From Lachnospiraceae bacterium (GTDB taxonomy: Bacteria; Bacillota; Clostridia; Lachnospirales; Lachnospiraceae), in assembly GCA_016284175.1 (NCBI GenBank), contig JAEEOJ010000077.1, positions 1 through 64,000 on the forward strand: a stretch of 64,000 nt of DNA, given 5' to 3'. The translations under genes were made by a program, and so were the position numbers. This document shows positions 48,241 to 56,971 of the stretch, piece by piece. The first letter of the stretch is position 1. Each line of letters opens with the position of its first letter. A model generated the notes under the pieces. It did not search any database, had not been told where the DNA came from, and worked only from the letters and a program-made list of their open reading frames with translations.

Positions 48241-49436
48241 ATGTTAAAAGACTGATTATCAAAAATATAATTAAAAGACCGGTTAAGACAGCATTGCTAT
48301 CCTCAATGGCATTATTAATGGCTTTCGCAATTCTTGCAGGAGCCAATTTGAGTAAAAGCCTAATAAGAGGGTTAAACAGCATGGAAGCGAGACTTGGAGC
48401 GGATATTATTGTTATTCCGAAAGGTGCAAAGTCCGAAGAGGAACTTAAAAATATCTATTTTAAGGGAACACCGGAAAACTTTTATATGGATAAATCCATT
48501 GTGTCCGATCTTGCCTCAGTTGAGGGAGTGGAGGATTATTCGATTCAGTATTTTTTGGCTTCATCGGTGTCGGATTGCTGCTCTGCGCCTGTGCAAATAG
48601 TAGGGTTTGATCCTGAAAATGATTTTGTGGTTGCTCCCTGGATAAAAGACAATTTCAAGGGTCAACCGGGAAAAGACGAGATAATCGCCGGGAGCAGCCT
48701 TTCTGTTCAAACGGGAGAAAGTCTGAAAATTTATGGAATTGAGTGTTTGGTAGTAGGAAAACTCAGTTCCACCGGCACAGGTCTTGATACTGCGGTGTAT
48801 GCCAACGAAGAGACGATAAAACATCTCATAGAAGCATCAAAAGAAGTGGGACTTAGCATGGTCGGAGAAAAGAGCCCGGACGAGACGGTTTCGGCTGTGT
48901 ATATTAAAGTAAAAAAAGGATATGATATCAGTGTGGTCTCAAGCACGATAAATATAAATTTTAAGGATCGGGTTGAGGCTGTGAGAACAAAGAGCATGAT
49001 ATCCGATACTGTTAAAAGATTGGATGATGTTTCGAAAATCATATACGCCTTGGTGACAGGGATATGGGTGTTTTCAATCATCATTATGGGATTAGTATTT
49101 TCGGTCAGCATCGGCGAGAGAAAGAGTGAATTTGCTCTTCTTCGCGCAATGGGATTTTCCAAAATCAAAATTGTCTCACTAATTTTCACTGAGTCGATGA
49201 TTATATGCTTGATCGGATCGGTTCTTGGAATTGTCCTTTCATTGGTGATTATCATATCATTTGGAAATATGATTGAAGGGTACCTGGGATTGCCTTTTCT
49301 TTTACCGAACTTTTTAAATACGGTTTTATATTCATTTTTGGCACTTTTTATCACGGTACTCACCGGACCGATAACGGCTTCGATATCTACAATGGGCGTA
49401 TGCAGGGAAGACATAGGCAATGCATTAAGAAGGTAG
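48237..49436 (+). CDS. FtsX-like ABC transporter permease
   Basis: MacB-like periplasmic region and C-terminal FtsX segments SVSIGERKSEFALLRAMGFSKIKIVSLIFTES. Confidence 0.9.
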   Translation: MNVKRLIIKNIIKRPVKTALLSSMALLMAFAILAGANLSKSLIRGLNSMEARLGADIIVIPKGAKSEEELKNIYFKGTPENFYMDKSIVSDLASVEGVEDYSIQYFLASSVSDCCSAPVQIVGFDPENDFVVAPWIKDNFKGQPGKDEIIAGSSLSVQTGESLKIYGIECLVVGKLSSTGTGLDTAVYANEETIKHLIEASKEVGLSMVGEKSPDETVSAVYIKVKKGYDISVVSSTININFKDRVEAVRTKSMISDTVKRLDDVSKIIYALVTGIWVFSIIIMGLVFSVSIGERKSEFALLRAMGFSKIKIVSLIFTESMIICLIGSVLGIVLSLVIIISFGNMIEGYLGLPFLLPNFLNTVLYSFLALFITVLTGPITASISTMGVCREDIGNALRR

Positions 49437-49444
49437 AATGGTAT

Positions 49445-50092
49445 ATGATTAAGGTTAATAATGTCAGTAAAAAGTATACGCTAAAAAACAGGGAGATTTT
49501 CGCTCTAAACGATACTTCTCTTTCTATCGAAGACAGCAAACTGGCTGTAATACACGGTAAGTCGGGAAGCGGGAAGACAACTCTTTTGAATATAATGGCA
49601 GGACTGTTGCCTCCCTCAAACGGCAGCATATCGCTTGACGGTGTAGATCCGTATCTGCTTGGAGATAAAGAATTATCTTTATTCAGAAATAAAAATATAG
49701 GATATATCCCTCAGGGAACAAGCGGTGTGAGCAGTCTTACGGTCTTGGAAAATGTGATGCTTCCCGCCAATATATATGGGGTAAATGATATAAAAGAAAA
49801 AGCTGTCAGTCTCTTAAAAGATCTTGGGCTTGAGAATCTTATGGATTCTTATCCTGCTGAGTTATCCGGCGGAGAATTAAGACGTGTCTCAATTGCAAGA
49901 GCGATTATTAATTCACCAAAGATGATATTTGCGGACGAACCCACCAATGACCTTGATAAAGAAAACACCGAATTTGTATTAAAATTACTTAAAGAAAAAA
50001 GCCGTGAGGGAATGAGTGTCGTAATTGTATCCCATGACGAAGCAGCAATGAAGTATGCCGATGATGTTATCCGAATGGGTTCAATTCAATAA
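49445..50092 (+). CDS. ABC transporter ATP-binding protein (LolD/MacB-like)
   Basis: HGKSGSGKTTLLNIMAGLLPP, ELSGGELRRVSIARAIINSPKMIFADEPTNDLD. Confidence 0.93.
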   Translation: MIKVNNVSKKYTLKNREIFALNDTSLSIEDSKLAVIHGKSGSGKTTLLNIMAGLLPPSNGSISLDGVDPYLLGDKELSLFRNKNIGYIPQGTSGVSSLTVLENVMLPANIYGVNDIKEKAVSLLKDLGLENLMDSYPAELSGGELRRVSIARAIINSPKMIFADEPTNDLDKENTEFVLKLLKEKSREGMSVVIVSHDEAAMKYADDVIRMGSIQ

Positions 50093-50110
50093 TCCATAAC
50101 CCAATTCGCC

Positions 50111-50174
50111 GAGAAGCTGTTGCTACAATCGAGTGGGAGTAAAGAGGTATTTCCCGCAAGCCCCTATTTGCAGG
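50111..50174 (+). repeat. guaA 3' end repeat copy 2
   Basis: gagaagctgttgctacaatcgagtgggagtaaagaggtatttcccgcaagcccctatttgcagg; near-identical to guaA 3' end but detached from any guaA. Confidence 0.88.
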
Positions 50175-50195
50175 GGTTTGCGGGATTTTTTTTAT
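50152..50195 (+). terminator. Intact guaA-type terminator at repeat copy 2
   Basis: CCCGCAAGCCCC-tatttgca-GGGGTTTGCGGG-ATTTTTTTT. Confidence 0.85.
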
Positions 50196-50362
50196 TTTCT
50201 GACGGCAAAATGCCTGCAAAATTCCCACTTAATGTATAAAAAAATAAAATTAAAAAAAATAAATAAGTGGGAAATGGCATAATAATGTTATATTATACAA
50301 TTGGAGGAAAGAAGATCCCGACAATCGAACGTGATTCGTCTTTTTGACATAAGGGAGGCTTA

Positions 50363-51049
50363 ATGAAAATACAGATAGTTGAAGACGATCTTTCGCTTTG
50401 CGAAGGGGTAGCGATTACGCTTAACGAAAACAATGAATTTTACAAAGAAAATACCAGACATGATGCCAAAGACGGATTTGACAATTACGGCAAGGAACTG
50501 GATATGATTATTCTTGATATCAATCTTCCGGACGGAAGCGGATATGATTATCTTAAATATGTCAGGGAAAGAAGCGACGTTCCGGTTTTGATTCTTACGG
50601 CAAACGATCTGGAAATTGACGAAGTGACGGGACTTACCCTCGGAGCGGATGATTATCTGACCAAGCCTTTCAGTCTTGCTGTTTTAAGAGCAAGGGTAAA
50701 TGCTTTGATAAGAAGAAGCGGTATTGCAAAAGAAACCGAAAAAAGAAGTGAAACGGTATACAGACTTGATGATATGATTTTCGATTTTGACAAAATACTG
50801 TTCAAAAAAGGCAATGAGGATTTGTTTTTCAGCGTTAACGAACAAAAACTGCTGAAACTGTTTCTTGACAATAAAGGTCGGATATTGACCCGCGAAATAC
50901 TTATGGAAAGACTTTGGGGCAATGAAGGCGAATTTGTGGATGAAAATGCACTTTCTGTTACAATAAACAGATTAAGAAGCAAGATAGATTCCGATTCCGA
51001 AAACAGGCACATAAATACCGTTTACGGACAGGGATATCGTTTTGAATAG
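50363..51049 (+). CDS. OmpR-family response regulator
   Basis: MIILDINLPDGSGYDYLKYVRERSDVPVLILTANDLE; winged-helix C-terminus NEQKLLKLFLDNKGRILTREILMERLWG. Confidence 0.94.
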   Translation: MKIQIVEDDLSLCEGVAITLNENNEFYKENTRHDAKDGFDNYGKELDMIILDINLPDGSGYDYLKYVRERSDVPVLILTANDLEIDEVTGLTLGADDYLTKPFSLAVLRARVNALIRRSGIAKETEKRSETVYRLDDMIFDFDKILFKKGNEDLFFSVNEQKLLKLFLDNKGRILTREILMERLWGNEGEFVDENALSVTINRLRSKIDSDSENRHINTVYGQGYRFE

Positions 51050-51911
51050 GAGATATATGTTAGCCAACAGAACAATCGTAAGACTTGAAGAAATGCTGGA
51101 TGATGCGATTGAAGGTACCTTTGTTGAAGACAAATACGACGAAAGCAGGATGTCGAGGCTCGAAAGCAGATGGAAGGATTTTCTGAGCAACTCGGTTTTG
51201 TCCAATAAGAATCTGGAAACCGAAAGACAGAGACTTGAACAGTTCATTTCCGATATTTCGCATCAGACCAAAACTCCGATGACGAATATCAAAATGTATT
51301 CTACCCTTCTTTCCGAAGAGGTTTCGCGTGGCGAAGATGCATCGCTTGAGAAAATAAGGAATTATTCCTCGGAAATAGAGAAACAGACTTCAAGACTCGA
51401 ATTTTTAATTGAATCTTTAACAAAACTTTCAAGGCTTGAAAACGGAACTCTTTCGTTATCGGCAAAAAAAGAAGATACGAACAAGCTGATACGAACATCG
51501 ATTTCAGCCATAGAGTCAAAAGCGGCATTAAAGAACATTAAAATTATTTTAGGCGACGACAACGGATTAACCTCTTTGTTTGATATGAAATGGACGAATG
51601 AAGCTTTGGTTAACATTCTTGACAATTCTGTAAAATATACCCCCGAAGGCGGAGAAATCAAGGTTTTTACGGAATCGTTCGAGATGTATAATGCCATACA
51701 TGTTGTCGACAGCGGCCCGGGAATAAGCGAGGAAGAAGCGGCCAGAATTTTCGGAAGATTTTACCGCGGAAATGAAGTCAAACAGGAGGAAGGCATCGGT
51801 ATAGGGCTTTATCTTGCCAGAGAAATCATTTCCAAAGAAGAAGGATATATCAAAGTGGTTCCGAACAATAAAAGAAAAGGCGGAGAGATTGTCGTATATT
51901 TAAGAAAATGA
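51042..51911 (+). CDS. Sensor histidine kinase lacking an obvious TM domain
   Basis: FISDISHQTKTPMTNIKMYSTLL H-box, NILDNSVKYTPEGG, GIGIGLYLAREII. Confidence 0.92.
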   Translation: MNRRYMLANRTIVRLEEMLDDAIEGTFVEDKYDESRMSRLESRWKDFLSNSVLSNKNLETERQRLEQFISDISHQTKTPMTNIKMYSTLLSEEVSRGEDASLEKIRNYSSEIEKQTSRLEFLIESLTKLSRLENGTLSLSAKKEDTNKLIRTSISAIESKAALKNIKIILGDDNGLTSLFDMKWTNEALVNILDNSVKYTPEGGEIKVFTESFEMYNAIHVVDSGPGISEEEAARIFGRFYRGNEVKQEEGIGIGLYLAREIISKEEGYIKVVPNNKRKGGEIVVYLRK

Positions 51912-51921
51912 TGAAATAAAA

Positions 51922-51951
51922 CCTCTTTATCGAAAAGATAAGGAGGTTTTT
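51922..51951 (+). terminator. Hairpin that may act as terminator or RBS-sequestering element
   Basis: AACCTC-tTTATC-gaaaa-GATAA-GGAGGTTTTTT; contains the aaggagg RBS of the next small ORF. Confidence 0.55.
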
Positions 51952-51954
51952 TAT

Positions 51955-52029
51955 ATGAAAACGAATATGAAATCCGGAAATCTTTCAAAATTGAAAGAAT
52001 CGGGTAATATTTCAGAAAGAGTCGGCTGA
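51955..52029 (+). CDS. Small ORF MKTNMKSGNLSKLKESGNISERVG (24 aa)
   Basis: Strong aaggagg RBS with about 9 nt spacing; not in the ORF track because short. Confidence 0.45.
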   Translation: MKTNMKSGNLSKLKESGNISERVG

Positions 52030-52088
52030 TATGCTTATATTATCAAAATTATAATTCTAAGAATCGGCAAATGCCAAGGAGAACCAAT

Positions 52089-52760
52089 ATGAGTATTTTG
52101 GAAGCAAAAGATTTGAAAAAATATTACGGAAAGGATGAGACTCTTGTAAAAGCGCTTGACGGAGTTTCTTTAAATGTGGAAAAAGGCGAATTCGTCAGTA
52201 TCATCGGAACAAGCGGAAGCGGAAAATCGACACTTCTTCACATGCTTGGCGGACTTGACAATCCCACATCGGGAAAAGTAATCGTTGATGATAAGGATAT
52301 TTCCGACTTGAAAGGCGATGAACTTTGCATATTCAGAAGAAGAAAAATCGGATTTGTATTCCAGAGTTACAACCTTGTTCCTTCAATATCCGTTTATGAA
52401 AATATTGTTCTTCCGATCAAACTTGACGGAAAGAAAGTTGACAAAGAATTTATCGACAATGTCATTGACACGCTCGGATTAAAAGAAAAGGTTAATGTTC
52501 TTCCGTCCAAATTGTCCGGAGGACAACAGCAAAGAGTTGCCATTGCACGTGCTCTTGCGGCAAAACCGGCCATTATTCTTGCGGATGAACCCACAGGCAA
52601 TCTTGACAGCAAGACAAGTCAGGATGTTCTGGGATTGCTTAAAACAACAGGCAGGAAATTTAACCAGACAATCATGATAATCACACATAACGATGAAATA
52701 GCACAAATGGCCGACAGAATCATTCATATCGAAGACGGCAGAATAATCGAAAACAAATAA
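52089..52760 (+). CDS. ABC transporter ATP-binding protein (BceA/SalX-like)
   Basis: [60 protein letters not shown]. Confidence 0.95.
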   Translation: MSILEAKDLKKYYGKDETLVKALDGVSLNVEKGEFVSIIGTSGSGKSTLLHMLGGLDNPTSGKVIVDDKDISDLKGDELCIFRRRKIGFVFQSYNLVPSISVYENIVLPIKLDGKKVDKEFIDNVIDTLGLKEKVNVLPSKLSGGQQQRVAIARALAAKPAIILADEPTGNLDSKTSQDVLGLLKTTGRKFNQTIMIITHNDEIAQMADRIIHIEDGRIIENK

Positions 52761-52779
52761 ATCAATCGAAGGAAAAAAT

Positions 52780-55368
52780 ATGAAAGTCAAAAATAACAAA
52801 GCGATAAACAACCTTGCTTTAAGCGGAATAAAAAACAACATAAAAAAATATGCCCTGCTTTCAATTGCGGTAATTTTAACAACACTTATGTTTTCTTCGT
52901 TTTTTACGATTGTGGGAAGCATATTAAATGAACTGCAGCTTGCAAGCATGAGACGGGCCGGCGGAAGTGCTCATACCGAAATAAAATATCTGTGCCAAAG
53001 CGAATACGATATCTTAAAAAAAGATTCAAAGTTCAAAGATATTTCATACAGAATTGTAGTCGGATTCGTCAGGGATGAAAGACTTAAAAAATTAAATGTG
53101 GAAGTAAATTATTTTGAGCCGCTTAACGCAAAAGGCTCTTTCTGCTATCCGGAAGAAGGAAGAATGCCGGAAGCCGAAAATGAAATTGTTTTAAGTGATT
53201 TAACACTCAAAGAACTTGGTGTTCCCAAAGAAATAGGTTCGGAATTTTCTTTGGATTTACTTATAGGAAATGAAGTTAAAACATATGATTTTGTTCTTTG
53301 CGGATCTTACAGAGGAGATCCGATATCATTTGCACAGCAGGCGCTTGTTTCCGAAAAGTTTCAGCAAAAATACGCTCCCGTAAAACAAACTTCGTTTTTT
53401 GAAGAAACTGATTTTAATTATTCGGGATATATCATGGCTGATATTAATTTCCGCAATTCATTTAACCTTCAAAAGAAACTGGATAAGCTTATGTCAAGGA
53501 CAGGATTAAATAACAGTAATTCCGGAGTAAACTGGGCTTATATGACCTCATCAATCGATCCTTTGGCTATTGTACTTATGATAATGTTTTTGGCTGTTTT
53601 CTTCTTTGCCGGATATTTGATTATTTATAACATCTTTTATCTTAATATTATTTCCGATACTCAGGAATACGGGCTTTTAAAAACTATCGGAACGACAGGA
53701 AAACAAATCAGACAAATAGTGTTAAGAAGAGCATCGCTGCTGTCATTATTCGGTATACCCATAGGTTTAATACTGGGAATAGGAGTCGGAGCATATCTTT
53801 TACCTGTTATCACCGAGGATTTAAATACCGTTTCTTTTGACAAAGGGAAAGTTCATCTGAATGTATGGATTATTCTTCTGGCTGTGGTTTTTTCATATGT
53901 GACCGTAATAATCAGTTCGCTTCGCCCGTGTAAAAACGCAGCACGCGTATCGCCGATTGAAGCTTTGAAATTTACCGAAAAGCTTGGGAAGAACGGAAAA
54001 CCAAAAAGAAAAAAGGTGATTGTAATTCTATCCTTAAGTCTTGCATTGGTGGTTCTTAATTCAACATTCGGAATATTGTCGGGTCTTGATTTAAACACCT
54101 TTATAGAAAAATATACTTCCGTTGATTTCAGCATCCAGGATGCGGGTTTTGACAATCCTTCCATGATGTCTTACGGAATCGGAGTCGACAACGGTTTCTG
54201 GGAAGCGGCGAATGAACAGGATTCAATTGAAAATATCGGACGTCTATACTTTGAGTTTGAAGAGGATACTCCTTATTGTTTTGATGATATAACATGGGAG
54301 AAGATTGAGAACAGATTATTAAAGACCCGGGAAGCACGAGAGAGAATAGAATACTTTAACAGATATTATCCGAATTTTGATGTAAATGTTTTTATTGAAA
54401 ATCTGAATAAAAAGAAATCGCTTGAGGGAAAACTTTACGGAATGGATGAATTCGTGGTGAGCAAACTTGATGTTATCGAAACCCTTGACGGTTCGGATAA
54501 AATCGACATGGAAAAATTCATGTCCGGGAAATACGTTTTGTTAAATCAATTTAATTACAATGGAAGTTGTTACAACGCTCTTGATCCGGGAGATAAAGTC
54601 CTGGTGAGAAACAAAAGACCCGAGTATTTTAAACCGAAATATTTTGCACAGGATGGCACACCTTACATCTTTGGGGCATATGACGAGGCGCCTCTTGAAG
54701 AATATGAAGTACTGGCCTTGGTTGAGATTCCGTATCCGATAGAACGACAATCTTATTACTGTTATGATTTCGACTGCATACTTCCTCCCGACGAATTCTT
54801 AAATATATGCGGCGATCGCCTTCCGGAGAGAGTATTGATTGATGTTAAAAACGAAAGTGAAGAAGAATTTGAAACGTGGATAAAAGATTATACCGAAAAC
54901 GAGAACGATAATCTTTCATATATATCCAAGGCCAGTGTGGAGGAAGAATATAAATCCACACGAAAAACCATAATATCAATCGGTTTTGTTCTGGTAGTAA
55001 TTCTCTCGCTTATCGGACTGTTGAATTACGCAAATACAATTATTGCATCAATTATGGTTAGGAAAAGAGAATTTGCGATGCTGGAGGCTGTCGGAATGAC
55101 CGGAAAACAGCAGATATTCAGCATGGTGAGGGAAGGATTGGGTTATTTTGTCTGGACTGCAATTGTATCAACTGTTCTGTCGACTGTGGTTAATATTTTT
55201 ATTCTCAGAAATCTTATGGATGGAACTGCAATTTTAATATGGCATTTTACGCTTTTGCCTCTTATAATCTGTTTACCTTTGTTTTTAATTTTGTCTGCTT
55301 TAATACCGGTTGCGTCATATTCGGTTTTAAACAAAAAAAGCGTAGTGGAACGTCTCAGAGTGGAATAA
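52780..55368 (+). CDS. FtsX-like ABC permease (BceB-like, large extracellular domain)
   Basis: YIIYNIFYLNIISDTQEYGLLKTIGTTGKQIRQIVLRRA plus C-terminal MVRKREFAMLEAVGMTGKQQIFSMVREG. Confidence 0.92.
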   Translation: MKVKNNKAINNLALSGIKNNIKKYALLSIAVILTTLMFSSFFTIVGSILNELQLASMRRAGGSAHTEIKYLCQSEYDILKKDSKFKDISYRIVVGFVRDERLKKLNVEVNYFEPLNAKGSFCYPEEGRMPEAENEIVLSDLTLKELGVPKEIGSEFSLDLLIGNEVKTYDFVLCGSYRGDPISFAQQALVSEKFQQKYAPVKQTSFFEETDFNYSGYIMADINFRNSFNLQKKLDKLMSRTGLNNSNSGVNWAYMTSSIDPLAIVLMIMFLAVFFFAGYLIIYNIFYLNIISDTQEYGLLKTIGTTGKQIRQIVLRRASLLSLFGIPIGLILGIGVGAYLLPVITEDLNTVSFDKGKVHLNVWIILLAVVFSYVTVIISSLRPCKNAARVSPIEALKFTEKLGKNGKPKRKKVIVILSLSLALVVLNSTFGILSGLDLNTFIEKYTSVDFSIQDAGFDNPSMMSYGIGVDNGFWEAANEQDSIENIGRLYFEFEEDTPYCFDDITWEKIENRLLKTREARERIEYFNRYYPNFDVNVFIENLNKKKSLEGKLYGMDEFVVSKLDVIETLDGSDKIDMEKFMSGKYVLLNQFNYNGSCYNALDPGDKVLVRNKRPEYFKPKYFAQDGTPYIFGAYDEAPLEEYEVLALVEIPYPIERQSYYCYDFDCILPPDEFLNICGDRLPERVLIDVKNESEEEFETWIKDYTENENDNLSYISKASVEEEYKSTRKTIISIGFVLVVILSLIGLLNYANTIIASIMVRKREFAMLEAVGMTGKQQIFSMVREGLGYFVWTAIVSTVLSTVVNIFILRNLMDGTAILIWHFTLLPLIICLPLFLILSALIPVASYSVLNKKSVVERLRVE

Positions 55369-55383
55369 AAAATCACCCCTCTT

Positions 55384-55610
55384 CAGAAAGAATTACTCGG
55401 GAACCATCGAGTGGGAATAGAATTTACTTCTCACAACCCCTATTTGCAGGCAACAATTTATTAACACTAAACCCGCAAGTTCTGAAGAACCTGCGGGTTT
55501 TTAATTTCCTCCGTTCTTTTGCCAAAGGTTATACAAAACTTGCAGTATTTTTAATATCCTCGGCCATTTTCCCCGCCCACTGTTGAAATATTTGTTTTGA
55601 TATATTATAA
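55384..55610 (+). repeat. guaA 3' end repeat copy 3 plus element left-end sequence (attL-like, diverged)
   Basis: acc atc gag tgg gaa tag (TIEWE stop) ... cccctatttgcaggcaacaatttattaacactaaacccgcaagttctgaagaacctgcgggttttt matches 41766-41945. Confidence 0.85.
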
Positions 55611-55735
55611 TTTCACTCACTACAATAAGTTGAGCTTAATTCTAAGCTCATTTTTCCCAGAAATCCTTAAAAATGAATACATGCTTACAGCAATGGAAGC
55701 TTTTTTGCATGCTTTTGCTCTGAAATATCATTTTA

Positions 55736-56036
55736 TTACGGGCTAAACGAAAGAAAAAGCAAGAAAGCCCGTAAAAGCAAGCGGCACCAGTCGAGAAACT
55801 ACGGGCTAAAACAAGAAAAAGCAAAGAAAGCCCGTAAAAACAAGAAGCACTGGCCGAGAAACTACGGGCTAAAACAAGAAAAAGCAAAAAAAGCCCGTAA
55901 AAACAAGAAGCACTGGCCGAGAAACTACGGGCTAAAACAAGAAAAAACAAAAAAAGCCCGTAAAAACAAGAAGCACTGGCCGAGAAATTACGGGCTAAAA
56001 CAAGAAAAAGCAAAAAAAGCCCGTAAAAACAAGAAA
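55736..56036 (+). repeat. 63-bp tandem repeat (about 4.8 copies), each unit an internal hairpin
   Basis: Units start at 55736, 55799, 55862, 55925, 55988; consensus ctacgggctaaaacaagaaaaagcaaaaaaagcccgtaaaaacaagaagcactggccgagaaa; TACGGGCT/AGCCCGTA inverted repeat in each. Confidence 0.95.
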
Positions 56037-56069
56037 ACTATCAAAGATTATAAGAGAAAAGGGGGTAAC

Positions 56070-56867
56070 ATGGAAAACTACAGAGAAAAACTCATACTTC
56101 AACTAAATGAAATAAATGAGTTACTTGCAAAATCAAATAGAAATCTTTCAAAATTACAGAATATTCCGAAGCGTCTGGTTAAATCGAGTAAAAGTGGAGG
56201 ATGCGTTCAGTACTATTGGTTTGATAAGACGACAAATAAAAAGATATACATCACTAAAGCTCATAAAGAAGAATTGAGAAAAACCCTTCAACGTGACTAC
56301 GAAATTTCCGTTAACAAAAAACTGAACGCCCTCAAAAGAAAACTATCGAAATTCCTAAAATCCTACAATATCGACGAAATAGAAAAGGTTTATACCAACC
56401 TTCCTGAAGCAAGAAAAATACTTGTAACTCCAATAGTGGAAACAAAGGAAGAGTTTGTAAAGAAGTGGGAAAGCGTAGAGTATGAGCCGATGGAAATCAA
56501 CGATAACATTGAATTTGTATCAGTTAACGGAGTTAAGGTCAGATCAAAATCCGAGTTGATTATTGCCAATATGCTGGAGCAAAACGGAGTCTGCTATAGA
56601 TACGAATATCCGCTTATGCTTAATGGATTAGGAACAGTCAGACCGGATTTTCTTTGCCTGAATAAACGAACCGGAAAGGAATATGTTTGGGAGCATTTTG
56701 GCATGATGGATAATATTGCGTATGCCAATAAAAACATAGCAAAAATCCAAACATACGAGCAGAATGGTTTCCTCGCGGGAAAAAACATGATCATGACATT
56801 TGAGTCATCGATGACTCCGCTCAGTTCAGCCACAATAAAACAAATGATAGAAGAATATTTGTTATAA
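56070..56867 (+). CDS. PD-(D/E)XK nuclease-like protein
   Basis: VRSKSELIIANMLEQNGVCYRYEYPL...VRPDFLCLNKRTGKEYVWEHFGMMD arrangement. Confidence 0.72.
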   Translation: MENYREKLILQLNEINELLAKSNRNLSKLQNIPKRLVKSSKSGGCVQYYWFDKTTNKKIYITKAHKEELRKTLQRDYEISVNKKLNALKRKLSKFLKSYNIDEIEKVYTNLPEARKILVTPIVETKEEFVKKWESVEYEPMEINDNIEFVSVNGVKVRSKSELIIANMLEQNGVCYRYEYPLMLNGLGTVRPDFLCLNKRTGKEYVWEHFGMMDNIAYANKNIAKIQTYEQNGFLAGKNMIMTFESSMTPLSSATIKQMIEEYLL

Positions 56868-56971
56868 AATTGTATCACCATTGGTGACAGAAATTGGTTG
56901 GTCTAATCAATGGATGATATGTTAAAATAATTAAGAAAGTATTCCAACCACCCACAGAAAGGAAGAATAGT

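Noticed and set aside
42051-55368. Integrative conjugative element with its own integrase
   Set aside because: No recombinase, relaxase or T4SS gene found in the interval; only att-like repeats and cargo, so only a CIME-like remnant is proposed
55648-56013. Minus-strand ORF with FSASASCFYGLFLLFLVLARS repeats
   Set aside because: Product of the 63-bp tandem repeat on the other strand; low complexity and no evidence of translation
55736-56036. CRISPR array
   Set aside because: Units are contiguous 63-bp tandem repeats with no unique spacers and no cas genes
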